Source: a virus
Virus record (IMG/VR): IMGVR_UViG_3300027706_000261
Location: 1-40,896 of that record
DNA: 40,896 bases
Strand: one strand, 5' to 3'
Every line of letters begins with the position of its first letter. Within the stretch, counting starts at the first letter, position 1. Positions 28,689-37,312 of this stretch are shown piece after piece. Under the pieces are notes generated by a model. That model was not told where the DNA came from. It did not search any database and worked only from the letters and a program-made list of their open reading frames with translations. A program made the translations under genes and the position numbers.

Positions 28689-31600
28689 GTGCCAGACCAG
28701 GAATCCATCGTCCTCGAAATCGACCCGCGCAGCGTGCTTGCTGCCATCAAACAGGCGAATACTGCCGTCGAGGGTTGGGAAAAGGGCACGGTCGGCGCCG
28801 GCGAGCGGATGCAGAAATCCCTCGAGCGGATGTCCGAGATGCTGATTAAGGTGAATGACCGCTCCCGCAGTTCGATGGAGCGGCTCACCCAGTCCATCGA
28901 GAAGCAAGCCGCCGCGTATGGAAAGACAGAAGTCGAACGGCTGATCGCCGACCGTGACCGGTATATCAAGAAGCTCGGTGACGAGCAGGGGATGGTTGAC
29001 CGCGTAACGGCAGCATACAACAAGATGATCGAGGCCGCAGGCAAGTCGGGTGGCTCCGAGATCAAACAGCTTGGTGCCGAAGCGCGCGAATCGAAGGCGT
29101 CGCTGGCCCTGATGGGTGAAGAGATCGGCGTCCACATCCCGCGACATATCCGCGGCTTCATCTCTTCGATGCCGGGCGTCGGCGCGGCGCTGAGCGCGGC
29201 CTTCAGCGGGATCGCGGTTGTCGCGTTGATCGGAGTCATTGTGGAAGCGATCAAGAAGGTGGTGGAGTTCCACGAGAACCTCGAAAAGCTGCGCGAGGCG
29301 CCAGAACGGATCGAAGCCGAATTCGCGCGCCTCACCGGCGCTACGAAAACCGCCAATGACGAGATGCGCGTCGCCAACGACCGGCTGGAGAACGCCATCG
29401 CAAAACTGGAGCACCGCCCCCAGAACAACCTAAAGCTCGCGATCGACGAGGCGGCGGTTGCGGCCGACCACCTCTCCGAGAAGATGGACAAGGCCCTGCG
29501 CTCCTTCGCCGATGTGGCCATCAAGAATGCGCCGGGAGTGTTCGCCAACATCATCGGGGGACAGGCGGGCATCGACGACATCGTGAAGCTCGTCCAGGGC
29601 AAGTCCGGATACGGCGGCCTCATCGGCGACCTCTATAAGGCAACTTCCAGCGGCGCCGATCCCACCAAGGTGCTCGGGCAGTATCGCGCGGCCGTGGGAA
29701 CGATGATCCGGCAATCCGAAATGGCCGAGGCGTACCAGCAGGGCAAGGGATTCGAGGGCGTCAGTTACGAAGACATCCGGGGCGCGATGACGGGGCGCGG
29801 GAAGCTGCCGCCCGGACTCCGCTTCGAGAACATGCTGGCCGATCAGGCACCGAGGCTCGAAACTCTGCGCGCGCTCGATCGGGAGATTGATCTGCTGGGC
29901 CAGAGCTACGGCCTCGAAAAGAAGAACACGTCCCTGACCGGTCAGGAAGATCGTCTCAAGGAGGTTGCAAAATCGACCGGCGTCAAGGAAGAACTGCGCC
30001 AGCAGGTGGCCCGCGCCCAGGAAGGCGAGCTGAACGGCCTGGCCCGCATCAATGCCGCCCACCAGGAGCGCCTGCGGCATCTGAAAGAAGAAGGCCAACT
30101 CAACACCGCGAACGCGAAGCTCGCCGGCCAGATCCGGGATGCGGAGATCGCCCGCTTCGAAAAGGAAGAGCAGCGGAAGACCGCCGCTGCCGTGTTCGGC
30201 GCAAACACTTCTCTGGGCGAAGCAGGCATTCGATCGAACTACGCGATCTTCCAGGCCAACCGAAAGGCCAGTGGCGCGGCGTTCGGCGCGGCTGACATCA
30301 ATGCCGAGTACGACACCTCCATGGCGCTCGCGCAAAAGCAGTTCGACCTTGCCGCCCAGCATGTCCGCGAACTGCGGGACATGAACGCCACGGATGGCGA
30401 GATTCAGCGTGCCCAGATCGAGGCGACGAAGGCCTTCGCGTTGGCGGCTCTTGATGCAGAGACGAAGAGGCGGGTTGAGTTGATCGACCTGGCTCGGCAG
30501 CAACGGGACGAAGAGTCGAAGACCGCCCGTGCCAACTACGACAACGCCCGCAGACTCAGCGACGCCATGGCCACCGAGCAGGAACGCCGTGAGAGGGACG
30601 TGGTGCAGCGGCAGATCAAGATGGCCGAGGCGCTTGGCTTGAAAACCGCCGGCGGCCAGGTCGCGACGGCGCTGACTGTGGAGCAACTGCGCACCGCGGC
30701 TGCGCAGATGCAGCACGACCAGGCCATCGCGCGAATCACGCAGGAGACCATCGACGCGCGGAAACTGTCCGGCGGTACGCCCGAGGAGCAACGCCAGCGA
30801 GAGGCCGAACTGAACCGGCTCAAGATCGAGGGCATCAAGGCCGAGGGCGAGTTGCAGCGGCAGATCGACGATGCCCACCAGGACCGCGTGGTGAAGCTCC
30901 TGGAGATCCAGAAGCGCGAGATGGACGAAATCCAGAACAAGGCCTCGGGCCTGTTCCACACGCTGTTCACGAAGCCGCAAGATTTCGGCAAGCAGCTCGG
31001 CAGCACGCTGAAAGAAGCCATGCTGAAGCCGATCACGGAAGGGCTCGGCGGCCTGGTCGCTAAGGCAGTCCAGCCGATCGTCTCTGGCATTGGCGGGATC
31101 TTCAACGGGATCTTCGGCACCAAGCAGGACCCGATGAAGATTGCAACCGATCTGAACACGGCCGTGACCGCGCAGAACTCTGTCGCGATCGCTTCTCTGA
31201 CGGCGGTGATGGCGGCGGTCATGGGGATGGGTGCGCCAGCGATCGCCGCCCCGAGCGGCGTTCCCGGTGGGATCTCGCTTCCAGCGATTTCGGTCCCTGC
31301 TCCAGCCGGCGGCGTCGCCGGTATCGGTGGGAGTGGTGCGCCGATTCCCATTGCAGTGGCTCCGGGCGGCGCGGCGGCGGCTTCGATTGGTGCCTCGCCG
31401 GCGGACATTCTCAATCTGCCCGCAATGCACAACGGTGCCTCGATGAACCCCTTGGGAATGATCCTCGGTGCTAACCGGCCAGGGGGCACGTCGGGCATCT
31501 ACAGCCTGTTCACGAAGGCGGGTTTCTCAAAGACGTTGTCCAACCTGAAGGGAACCGTCTGGAACCAGCAGGCGTGGGACGCTTCGGGAGGCGGGTTTGG

Positions 31601-32339
31601 CGGTGGCGTCCAAGCCATCGCTAAATCGCCCGCCGCTGGCGCGGCCGGGATGATGCTGGCGATGAACGGCCTGTTCGGTTCCAGCCGCGGCACCTGGGGC
31701 GGGATCGCGCAGAGCACCGCCGGTGGCGCGCTCATCGGAGAGCAGATCGGTGGCCCGCTTGGCGCGGCGATCGGCGCAGGTGCCGGATTCCTCGCCGGCT
31801 TGGGCGAGAAGCTGTTCGGCGTGGAGTCCCCGGAGAACGAGGCGAAGCGCCTGGTCAAGCAGCTCTACTCGATCAACATCGATAACTCGATGGCAAAGCA
31901 GATCGCCGGGATCGCGCAGCAGAAGTACGCCGGCCACGTGAGCATCGCCGTCCGCGACCCGGACGTCCGCAAGATGCTGATGCTCTATTCGGAGGCGACG
32001 GGCCAGAAGATGCCGCTCTCGGCCACGACGCCGCAGTCGGCAAGCCTTGCGGAGATGGGCGGCAAGCTCTACCAGCAGGCGACGTACGTCAATGGCAGCC
32101 CCTACGCCTTCCAGAGCAACCTGTCTGTGCTCGGAGGGTACGCCACCGGCACATACCCGAGTTCCGGCCCGATGATGCTCCAGGTCAACGTCCAGGGCCA
32201 GGGCGCCGCGCAGTTCGTCGCCGGCCAGGTCGTGACACCGGAGTTCGTACAGGCCCAGTGGTCCAGCGCGGCGGCTGGGAGCAACGGGCGACTGCAGAAT
32301 TCGGCAGTGATCCAGCAGCCGGGATTGGTGATTGCTTAG
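28689..32339 (+). CDS. tape measure protein
   Basis: A 1216-residue protein starting at GTG. Long coiled coils rich in Lys, Glu, Gln and Ala dominate (for example about 60-150 and 430-750). A hydrophobic stretch (FSGIAVVALIGVIVEAI, about 175-195) may insert into the host membrane. After about 870 the sequence is Gly/Ala/Pro-rich, with hydrophobic MLAMNGLFG and AAIGAGAGFLAGLGEKL segments. This is the typical tape-measure plan: it sets tail length and helps DNA entry. No lysozyme-type domain is apparent. Confidence 0.93.
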   Translation: MPDQESIVLEIDPRSVLAAIKQANTAVEGWEKGTVGAGERMQKSLERMSEMLIKVNDRSRSSMERLTQSIEKQAAAYGKTEVERLIADRDRYIKKLGDEQGMVDRVTAAYNKMIEAAGKSGGSEIKQLGAEARESKASLALMGEEIGVHIPRHIRGFISSMPGVGAALSAAFSGIAVVALIGVIVEAIKKVVEFHENLEKLREAPERIEAEFARLTGATKTANDEMRVANDRLENAIAKLEHRPQNNLKLAIDEAAVAADHLSEKMDKALRSFADVAIKNAPGVFANIIGGQAGIDDIVKLVQGKSGYGGLIGDLYKATSSGADPTKVLGQYRAAVGTMIRQSEMAEAYQQGKGFEGVSYEDIRGAMTGRGKLPPGLRFENMLADQAPRLETLRALDREIDLLGQSYGLEKKNTSLTGQEDRLKEVAKSTGVKEELRQQVARAQEGELNGLARINAAHQERLRHLKEEGQLNTANAKLAGQIRDAEIARFEKEEQRKTAAAVFGANTSLGEAGIRSNYAIFQANRKASGAAFGAADINAEYDTSMALAQKQFDLAAQHVRELRDMNATDGEIQRAQIEATKAFALAALDAETKRRVELIDLARQQRDEESKTARANYDNARRLSDAMATEQERRERDVVQRQIKMAEALGLKTAGGQVATALTVEQLRTAAAQMQHDQAIARITQETIDARKLSGGTPEEQRQREAELNRLKIEGIKAEGELQRQIDDAHQDRVVKLLEIQKREMDEIQNKASGLFHTLFTKPQDFGKQLGSTLKEAMLKPITEGLGGLVAKAVQPIVSGIGGIFNGIFGTKQDPMKIATDLNTAVTAQNSVAIASLTAVMAAVMGMGAPAIAAPSGVPGGISLPAISVPAPAGGVAGIGGSGAPIPIAVAPGGAAAASIGASPADILNLPAMHNGASMNPLGMILGANRPGGTSGIYSLFTKAGFSKTLSNLKGTVWNQQAWDASGGGFGGGVQAIAKSPAAGAAGMMLAMNGLFGSSRGTWGGIAQSTAGGALIGEQIGGPLGAAIGAGAGFLAGLGEKLFGVESPENEAKRLVKQLYSINIDNSMAKQIAGIAQQKYAGHVSIAVRDPDVRKMLMLYSEATGQKMPLSATTPQSASLAEMGGKLYQQATYVNGSPYAFQSNLSVLGGYATGTYPSSGPMMLQVNVQGQGAAQFVAGQVVTPEFVQAQWSSAAAGSNGRLQNSAVIQQPGLVIA

Positions 32340-32350
32340 GTGGAGGTCGA

Positions 32351-32470
32351 ATGATCGCATCGATCCGTGCCTGGTGGTGTCGCACATTTCACCGCAGGGG
32401 ATGGCCGATCAAGGGATATGCGGAATGCCCGAGGTGCCTCCGGCGCATTCGGGTCCATTGGGAAGCGTGA
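32351..32470 (+). CDS. 39-residue zinc-knuckle-like peptide
   Basis: A 39-residue basic protein (MIASIRAWWCRTFHRRGWP...) ending CPRCLRRIRVHWEA, one CxxC pair. TGGAGG lies 5 bases upstream of the ATG, and the stop joins the next start as TGATG. Small proteins of this kind follow the tape measure in related phages. Function is unknown. Confidence 0.6.
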   Translation: MIASIRAWWCRTFHRRGWPIKGYAECPRCLRRIRVHWEA

Positions 32471-32874
32471 TGCCTGGCAGTATTTTGAACGCTGTGCCCA
32501 GCGGCGTGATGCCATACGCACTCTGTACCGCATTCTCGGAGTCCCGCGAGTTCGTCCAGCTTCAGGCGCAGTATCATGACGGCACCACGGAGCGCTCCCA
32601 ACTCGCCCAGACCTCACGCATGGCGTTCAAGTTGGTGCAACGGTTGACTGCCGCGCGCGTCGCCGCACTCAAGGCGTTCTGGGATGCCCAGCAGGGCGGC
32701 GTTGCGCCGTTCTTGTTCTACAACCTCGCTGAAGGCGCCTATGACCCGACCGGCAATTCCACGCAGGGCCGCTACACAGTCGTGTTCCGCAGCAACTGGG
32801 CACAGGTCACCGGTGGCGGAACCGCACTGTTGCGCACTGACATACAGCAAATCGAACTGATGGAAGTCGGCTGA
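32470..32874 (+). CDS. minor tail protein
   Basis: A 134-residue protein with an aromatic, beta-rich body (PFLFYNLAEGAYDPTGNSTQGRY... IQQIELMEVG) and a helical middle (MAFKLVQRLTAARVAALKAFWDA). It resembles small minor tail proteins located between tape measure and tail tip. Start is the ATG in the TGATG junction. Confidence 0.6.
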   Translation: MPGSILNAVPSGVMPYALCTAFSESREFVQLQAQYHDGTTERSQLAQTSRMAFKLVQRLTAARVAALKAFWDAQQGGVAPFLFYNLAEGAYDPTGNSTQGRYTVVFRSNWAQVTGGGTALLRTDIQQIELMEVG

Positions 32875-32891
32875 CGAACGGTTGGTGGCCA

Positions 32892-32915
32892 AATTCGGCA
32901 AGATTTTGCCGAATT
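32892..32915. repeat. palindromic repeat, copy B
   Basis: AATTCGGCAA-GATT-TTGCCGAATT, a perfect 10-bp inverted repeat with a 4-base loop. It sits in the gap between a stop (32874) and the probable true start of the tail-tip gene (32942). It shares CGGCAA-N4-TTGCCGAATT with copy A at 1926-1945. Confidence 0.6.
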
Positions 32916-32941
32916 CCCAACTACGCAGCGTACCCACACCG

Positions 32942-35900
32942 ATGGACAACATTGGCCGCATCTCGGTCCCGACGCTCGTCGACTCGGGTCTGACCTTCCC
33001 GTTGACCAGCGACTTCGGCTACGGTTTCAGCCAGGACCGCCCTGTCGTCGTCCACCAGTTCGGCGAGCTCGATGCCAAAGCCGAACAACGCTACGCCGTC
33101 GGTCTCGGCCCGCGCCGATTCGCTTTCCGCCGCCAGCATCTCAGCATGCGCGATCGCGCCTCCCTGGTGTCGTTCTGGGAGGCCTTGCAAGGCGCCTGGA
33201 AATCGTTCACCTACAACGCCCCCAATCCCGACCAGACCACGACGCCCACCAAGGTCACCTGGGAGTACGCGCCGCTCGCAATTCAGTACCTCACCAACGC
33301 CTGCCAGACCGGCTTCAACTTCATCGAAGTCCCCGATCCAACCGCCGCTCCCAACTACGCGGTGAACAGCACCTGCCTGCGGTTCCCTTCGGCGGCGCTT
33401 CAATCGGCGCTCCTTTCCCAAGTCCAGCAGATCATCCCCCTCGTCCACATCCGCGTGCGCGAATCCGCGGTTCCGGACATCTACCTATCCGATCGCCGCG
33501 TCACCGTCGCCGGGCAACTCTTCCTGCCGCGCGTGCTCGGCATTGGCGAACCCGGGTCGGACGTCATCATCTCCCAGGACATCAAGGGAACCGCCGACAA
33601 CGTCCAGTTCACCTTCGGCAATGCCGACCGCGTGATGACGCAGTTGGCGAACGATACCGATCTGAAGTACGCCCAGATCGACCTGTCGCTGTTCCACGTA
33701 AACTCCGGCATCCTGTTGCAGTTGTGGTCAGGCTTCATCATCAGCTTCGTCGCGGACGGCAGCCCGCAGTTCACCGCGCAATGCAGCGACGGGCTGTACC
33801 AGATCACGCAGATGTACCCGGTGCGCGCGATTTCGCGGCAGTGCTGGAAGACGTTCAACGATGGCGTCAACTGCCCGTACGCTGCGCACGGCAGCGGCGG
33901 TGATCCGGCCTCCTGCGATTACTACTTCGATTCGGCCAACGGCTGCCAGGCGCACGGCATGACGCAGTACTTCGGCGGCCATCCCGCCGCGCCGCAGGGT
34001 GTCGTCATCAAAGACAACTCGACCGGCCTGTGGGGATTCGGACGCAGCACCGTCACCGCGACGTCGATCATCTCCGACACGATCTGGGGCAACGCGCTTC
34101 AGGAGATCTGGTGCAACGACGACGGCGACCCGGGCAAGGCGTTCTGGGTGAACTGCATGATCGCCGCCGGCCGCGACGAGTCCGACTTCTATGACGCCCT
34201 CGGCATTGTGGGCGCCGGGCCGATCGGCAGGTACACCGGCATGCTGGTCTACCAGAACGCCGACGGCTACCGCTATATCATCGCGCCCATGCTTGATGGC
34301 CAGCCGCCGCACGGTTTCAAGGTGGATGGCGGCCTGAACGTGATCTCGGATAATCCCACGATGGGGCTGCGTGAGGTCGCTGGCGCCGATCCGCAGACGG
34401 ATTCCTTCTCGCTGGGTCAAGGCACGCCGCAGGTCTGGGGACCGCAGCGGGCGGCGGGCACGGCGTTCGTCGAGATCCGCCGCACCGATCAGTCCGGCAT
34501 TCAGCCTTCGACCACCGATCAGCACCAGATGCAGGTGCCGATCTCCCAGGGACTCACCGGCTGGACTTGGGACCAGAACGGTAACCGCACCGCTGTGACC
34601 GGTCTGACGAACCCATTCTGGATCGCGGTCAACAGCCTGTTGCGCGCCCTCGGCGTGGCTGGCGCGCTGTCGGGAACGCAACTGAACCGGATCGTGCTTC
34701 CGTCGCTCGTTGTGGGCGACGGCAGCGGGGCGGCCGAAATCGCGGACACACTCGTGACTCCGGTCGTCGGCTCCGGCGTGGAGAAGCAGTTCCGTTTCCA
34801 GGGAGTGATCGCGCAACAGAAGCCGTTCCGCGACTGGCTGGTCGAGATCCTGGCCTGCGGTCTGGGCTTCTTCACCTGGGAGTTCGGCAAGCTGAAAGTC
34901 GGCTGCCGCATCAACGCCTCCGCCGTCGATGCCTTCACGCTTGGCAACATCCTCTTCCAAAGCCTGCGCCTCGAGCCCATCGATGCCTCGTTCGAGCACC
35001 TGATCATCGACTTCGCCGACCAGGCATATCAGTACCAGGCCAACACCGCCGAATACCAGGACAAGAGCCACGCCGCCTACTTCGGCCGCGCCGGCGCACC
35101 GCTCACCGCGCGCCAGCATCTGGTCGGCTGCGCCACCATCTCCCAGGCACTGCGCCTGGCGGCCACGCGCACCCGCGAGGAGATCGGCGGCGTGAATGCC
35201 GCGGAGTGGCGCAACGCCCGCGCAGCCACATGGAAGACGACGCTGCTGGGCCTCAACAACGAAGTCGGCCAGGTGGTTTCGATGACCCATCTGGACGTGC
35301 CCGGAATGAAGGGGACGTGCTCGGTCACGAGCGGCCAGTGCGGCAATCTCGGTGGCGACCCCCTCGACAAGTTCATCGTCAACAAGGAGGTGCTGATCAA
35401 CGGTGTCCAGTGCACCGTGACGCAAATCTTCACGACGCCGGACTACAAAACCGTCACCGGCTTCGCGGTCTCGCCGGCTCCCGCGGACTCGTCGAACGCC
35501 ACCTTCCGCTTCATCACCGCCGATTTCCGCATCCAATCGTGGCGGCTTCACAAGGATTGGAGCGTCACCATGGCCGCCAAGACGGTCACGGCGTCCATGT
35601 ACGATCTGGACGTCGGACCCAAGCCGCTGGATGTGACGCCAGCCCCGCTACCTGCGCTCTTCTACCCGATCCCGCTCGGCCCAGCGTGGGCACCGTACCA
35701 GATCCAGGCGCGCGGCGACGATGCCTTGTTTCCCGGCGAGTGGACCTTCGACACCAACCAGTCCTATGCGCAGATGGCCGATGGCAGCATGCTCGCCAAC
35801 CTGGTCATCACCGGCAAGCTGCCGGTGAACTCATTCAGCCCGGGCGTGGGCGCGCCCGTCGCGGGGAGCATCACGGTGAACACTGCCGGAGGTTCTCTGG

Positions 35901-37312
35901 CGGGTGGAACGACGATCCGGCTGTCGCTCTGTGCGCTGGATTCCAACGGGCTGCCGTCTGTGCCCATGCCCATCGCGATCGTTCCGCTCCCGGCCGGCGG
36001 CTCGACCTGCTCGATCGTACTGAACAGCATCGTCTGGCCGGCAGTAGCTGTTTTGAAGAACTACGTGATTTTCGCCGCCGCCCAGGACGACCTGATCTGC
36101 GGCCAGCAGCTCGGCACGTATGGCGGCGTGGTGGCGAGCGGCGCGCTCACGCCGACCGGCGACGGCACCGTCTACACGCCGGAGACCATAACCTTCACCG
36201 GTCCGCTCCTCCGTTCCACCTTCGCGCTTCCGTCTCCGTACGTTAGCAAGGTCCGGCTGAAGGCGAAGCACCTGATCCACGGCGGTATTATCGGTGCCAC
36301 GGTGGATAGCGTCTCGGCTGGCGTGTTGGTCTGCGGGAGTCTGAAAGGTGCGCCACCATCGAGCAATGCGAGTTTCACGCCGGTCGGCCGCATCATCTCC
36401 ATAATCGGCAGGCCCGAGACTGCCACGCCGTACTTCAGTGGGCGAGTCACTTCATGGGACCAGGCCACCGGCACCATCGGCGTCACGCCGGACCCGAACG
36501 GCATCGTACAGGAAGGCGATTGCTTCGTCCTCCGGTTCAACGCCGACGCCTCGAACACCACCTCACCGACAGCCATCACCGATTCCGGTTGCCAGAACAT
36601 CGTTTATCCCAACGGGATGACATCGGGCGCAGAAGTCGGCAACCTGATCCGCGTGATTCAGGGTGCCTCGCGCGGGACGCCACCGCGGAAGATCATCGCG
36701 AACACGGCAACTTCGATCACCTGGGACATTCCCATGGTGATCAATCCCGGCGACGTGTGGATCATCGAAGAGGCGACCTGGCCCTACTCCTACGACACCA
36801 CGTCGTTCAGCAACGCGGACCCGCTGGCGTCGGCGACGATCAACATGCCGACGAATAACTTCGTCGACACGAGCCTGTTAATTTCCGGCTTCACCATCGA
36901 CGTGAACGGCAACGAGTCTCCCGATGGAGACGCACCGATCCGGGAGGACTGGGTGTTCGGCGCAGAGGGCCTTTCCAAGGTTGCTGGCCTCGTGTTCCAG
37001 ATGCAGGGCACGCTGGGTATCGAGTCGAACGCCGCCCAGCCGCTCTATTTGAACCGCCCGGTCACTGCCGGCGATGTGAAGGGCTACGTGCAAGCCGCGC
37101 CGACCGGCTCCGGGATCACGTTCACCGTTTACGTGGGCGGCGCGGCCTGGCTGACGCTGACCATTCCCGCCGGCCAGACGGCGGTTGTGGCGACTCCGTC
37201 GCAGATCAGCGCGTTGACCGAGATCCCCGCGAACACGGCGGTATCGATCGGCATCACCGCCGTAGGGACCACGTTCCCTGGTTCGAACCTCTCGGTCTTC
37301 ATCTATTCGTAA
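32942..37312 (+). CDS. fused tail-tip/hub protein
   Basis: A 1456-residue protein. The first 200 residues resemble a DUF2460-type distal tail domain; about 160-330 resemble DUF2163/BR0599, with CWKTFNDGVNCPY near 301-313 and a further Cys cluster; the middle (about 560-850) includes FLVEILACGLGFFTWEFGKLKVG-type hub sequence; the last 500 residues are beta-rich domains. In many siphoviruses these are separate genes. A TTG at 32882 would extend it through the palindrome, so ATG 32942 (MDNIGRISVP) is preferred, although it lacks a ribosome-binding site. It ends in an ATG overlap with the fibre-like gene. Confidence 0.8.
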   Translation: MDNIGRISVPTLVDSGLTFPLTSDFGYGFSQDRPVVVHQFGELDAKAEQRYAVGLGPRRFAFRRQHLSMRDRASLVSFWEALQGAWKSFTYNAPNPDQTTTPTKVTWEYAPLAIQYLTNACQTGFNFIEVPDPTAAPNYAVNSTCLRFPSAALQSALLSQVQQIIPLVHIRVRESAVPDIYLSDRRVTVAGQLFLPRVLGIGEPGSDVIISQDIKGTADNVQFTFGNADRVMTQLANDTDLKYAQIDLSLFHVNSGILLQLWSGFIISFVADGSPQFTAQCSDGLYQITQMYPVRAISRQCWKTFNDGVNCPYAAHGSGGDPASCDYYFDSANGCQAHGMTQYFGGHPAAPQGVVIKDNSTGLWGFGRSTVTATSIISDTIWGNALQEIWCNDDGDPGKAFWVNCMIAAGRDESDFYDALGIVGAGPIGRYTGMLVYQNADGYRYIIAPMLDGQPPHGFKVDGGLNVISDNPTMGLREVAGADPQTDSFSLGQGTPQVWGPQRAAGTAFVEIRRTDQSGIQPSTTDQHQMQVPISQGLTGWTWDQNGNRTAVTGLTNPFWIAVNSLLRALGVAGALSGTQLNRIVLPSLVVGDGSGAAEIADTLVTPVVGSGVEKQFRFQGVIAQQKPFRDWLVEILACGLGFFTWEFGKLKVGCRINASAVDAFTLGNILFQSLRLEPIDASFEHLIIDFADQAYQYQANTAEYQDKSHAAYFGRAGAPLTARQHLVGCATISQALRLAATRTREEIGGVNAAEWRNARAATWKTTLLGLNNEVGQVVSMTHLDVPGMKGTCSVTSGQCGNLGGDPLDKFIVNKEVLINGVQCTVTQIFTTPDYKTVTGFAVSPAPADSSNATFRFITADFRIQSWRLHKDWSVTMAAKTVTASMYDLDVGPKPLDVTPAPLPALFYPIPLGPAWAPYQIQARGDDALFPGEWTFDTNQSYAQMADGSMLANLVITGKLPVNSFSPGVGAPVAGSITVNTAGGSLAGGTTIRLSLCALDSNGLPSVPMPIAIVPLPAGGSTCSIVLNSIVWPAVAVLKNYVIFAAAQDDLICGQQLGTYGGVVASGALTPTGDGTVYTPETITFTGPLLRSTFALPSPYVSKVRLKAKHLIHGGIIGATVDSVSAGVLVCGSLKGAPPSSNASFTPVGRIISIIGRPETATPYFSGRVTSWDQATGTIGVTPDPNGIVQEGDCFVLRFNADASNTTSPTAITDSGCQNIVYPNGMTSGAEVGNLIRVIQGASRGTPPRKIIANTATSITWDIPMVINPGDVWIIEEATWPYSYDTTSFSNADPLASATINMPTNNFVDTSLLISGFTIDVNGNESPDGDAPIREDWVFGAEGLSKVAGLVFQMQGTLGIESNAAQPLYLNRPVTAGDVKGYVQAAPTGSGITFTVYVGGAAWLTLTIPAGQTAVVATPSQISALTEIPANTAVSIGITAVGTTFPGSNLSVFIYS

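Noticed and set aside
32882-32941. TTG start extending the tail-tip protein by 20 residues
   Set aside because: The extension is translated palindromic repeat (AKFGKILPN) and has no better ribosome-binding site; ATG 32942 gives a natural N-terminus.
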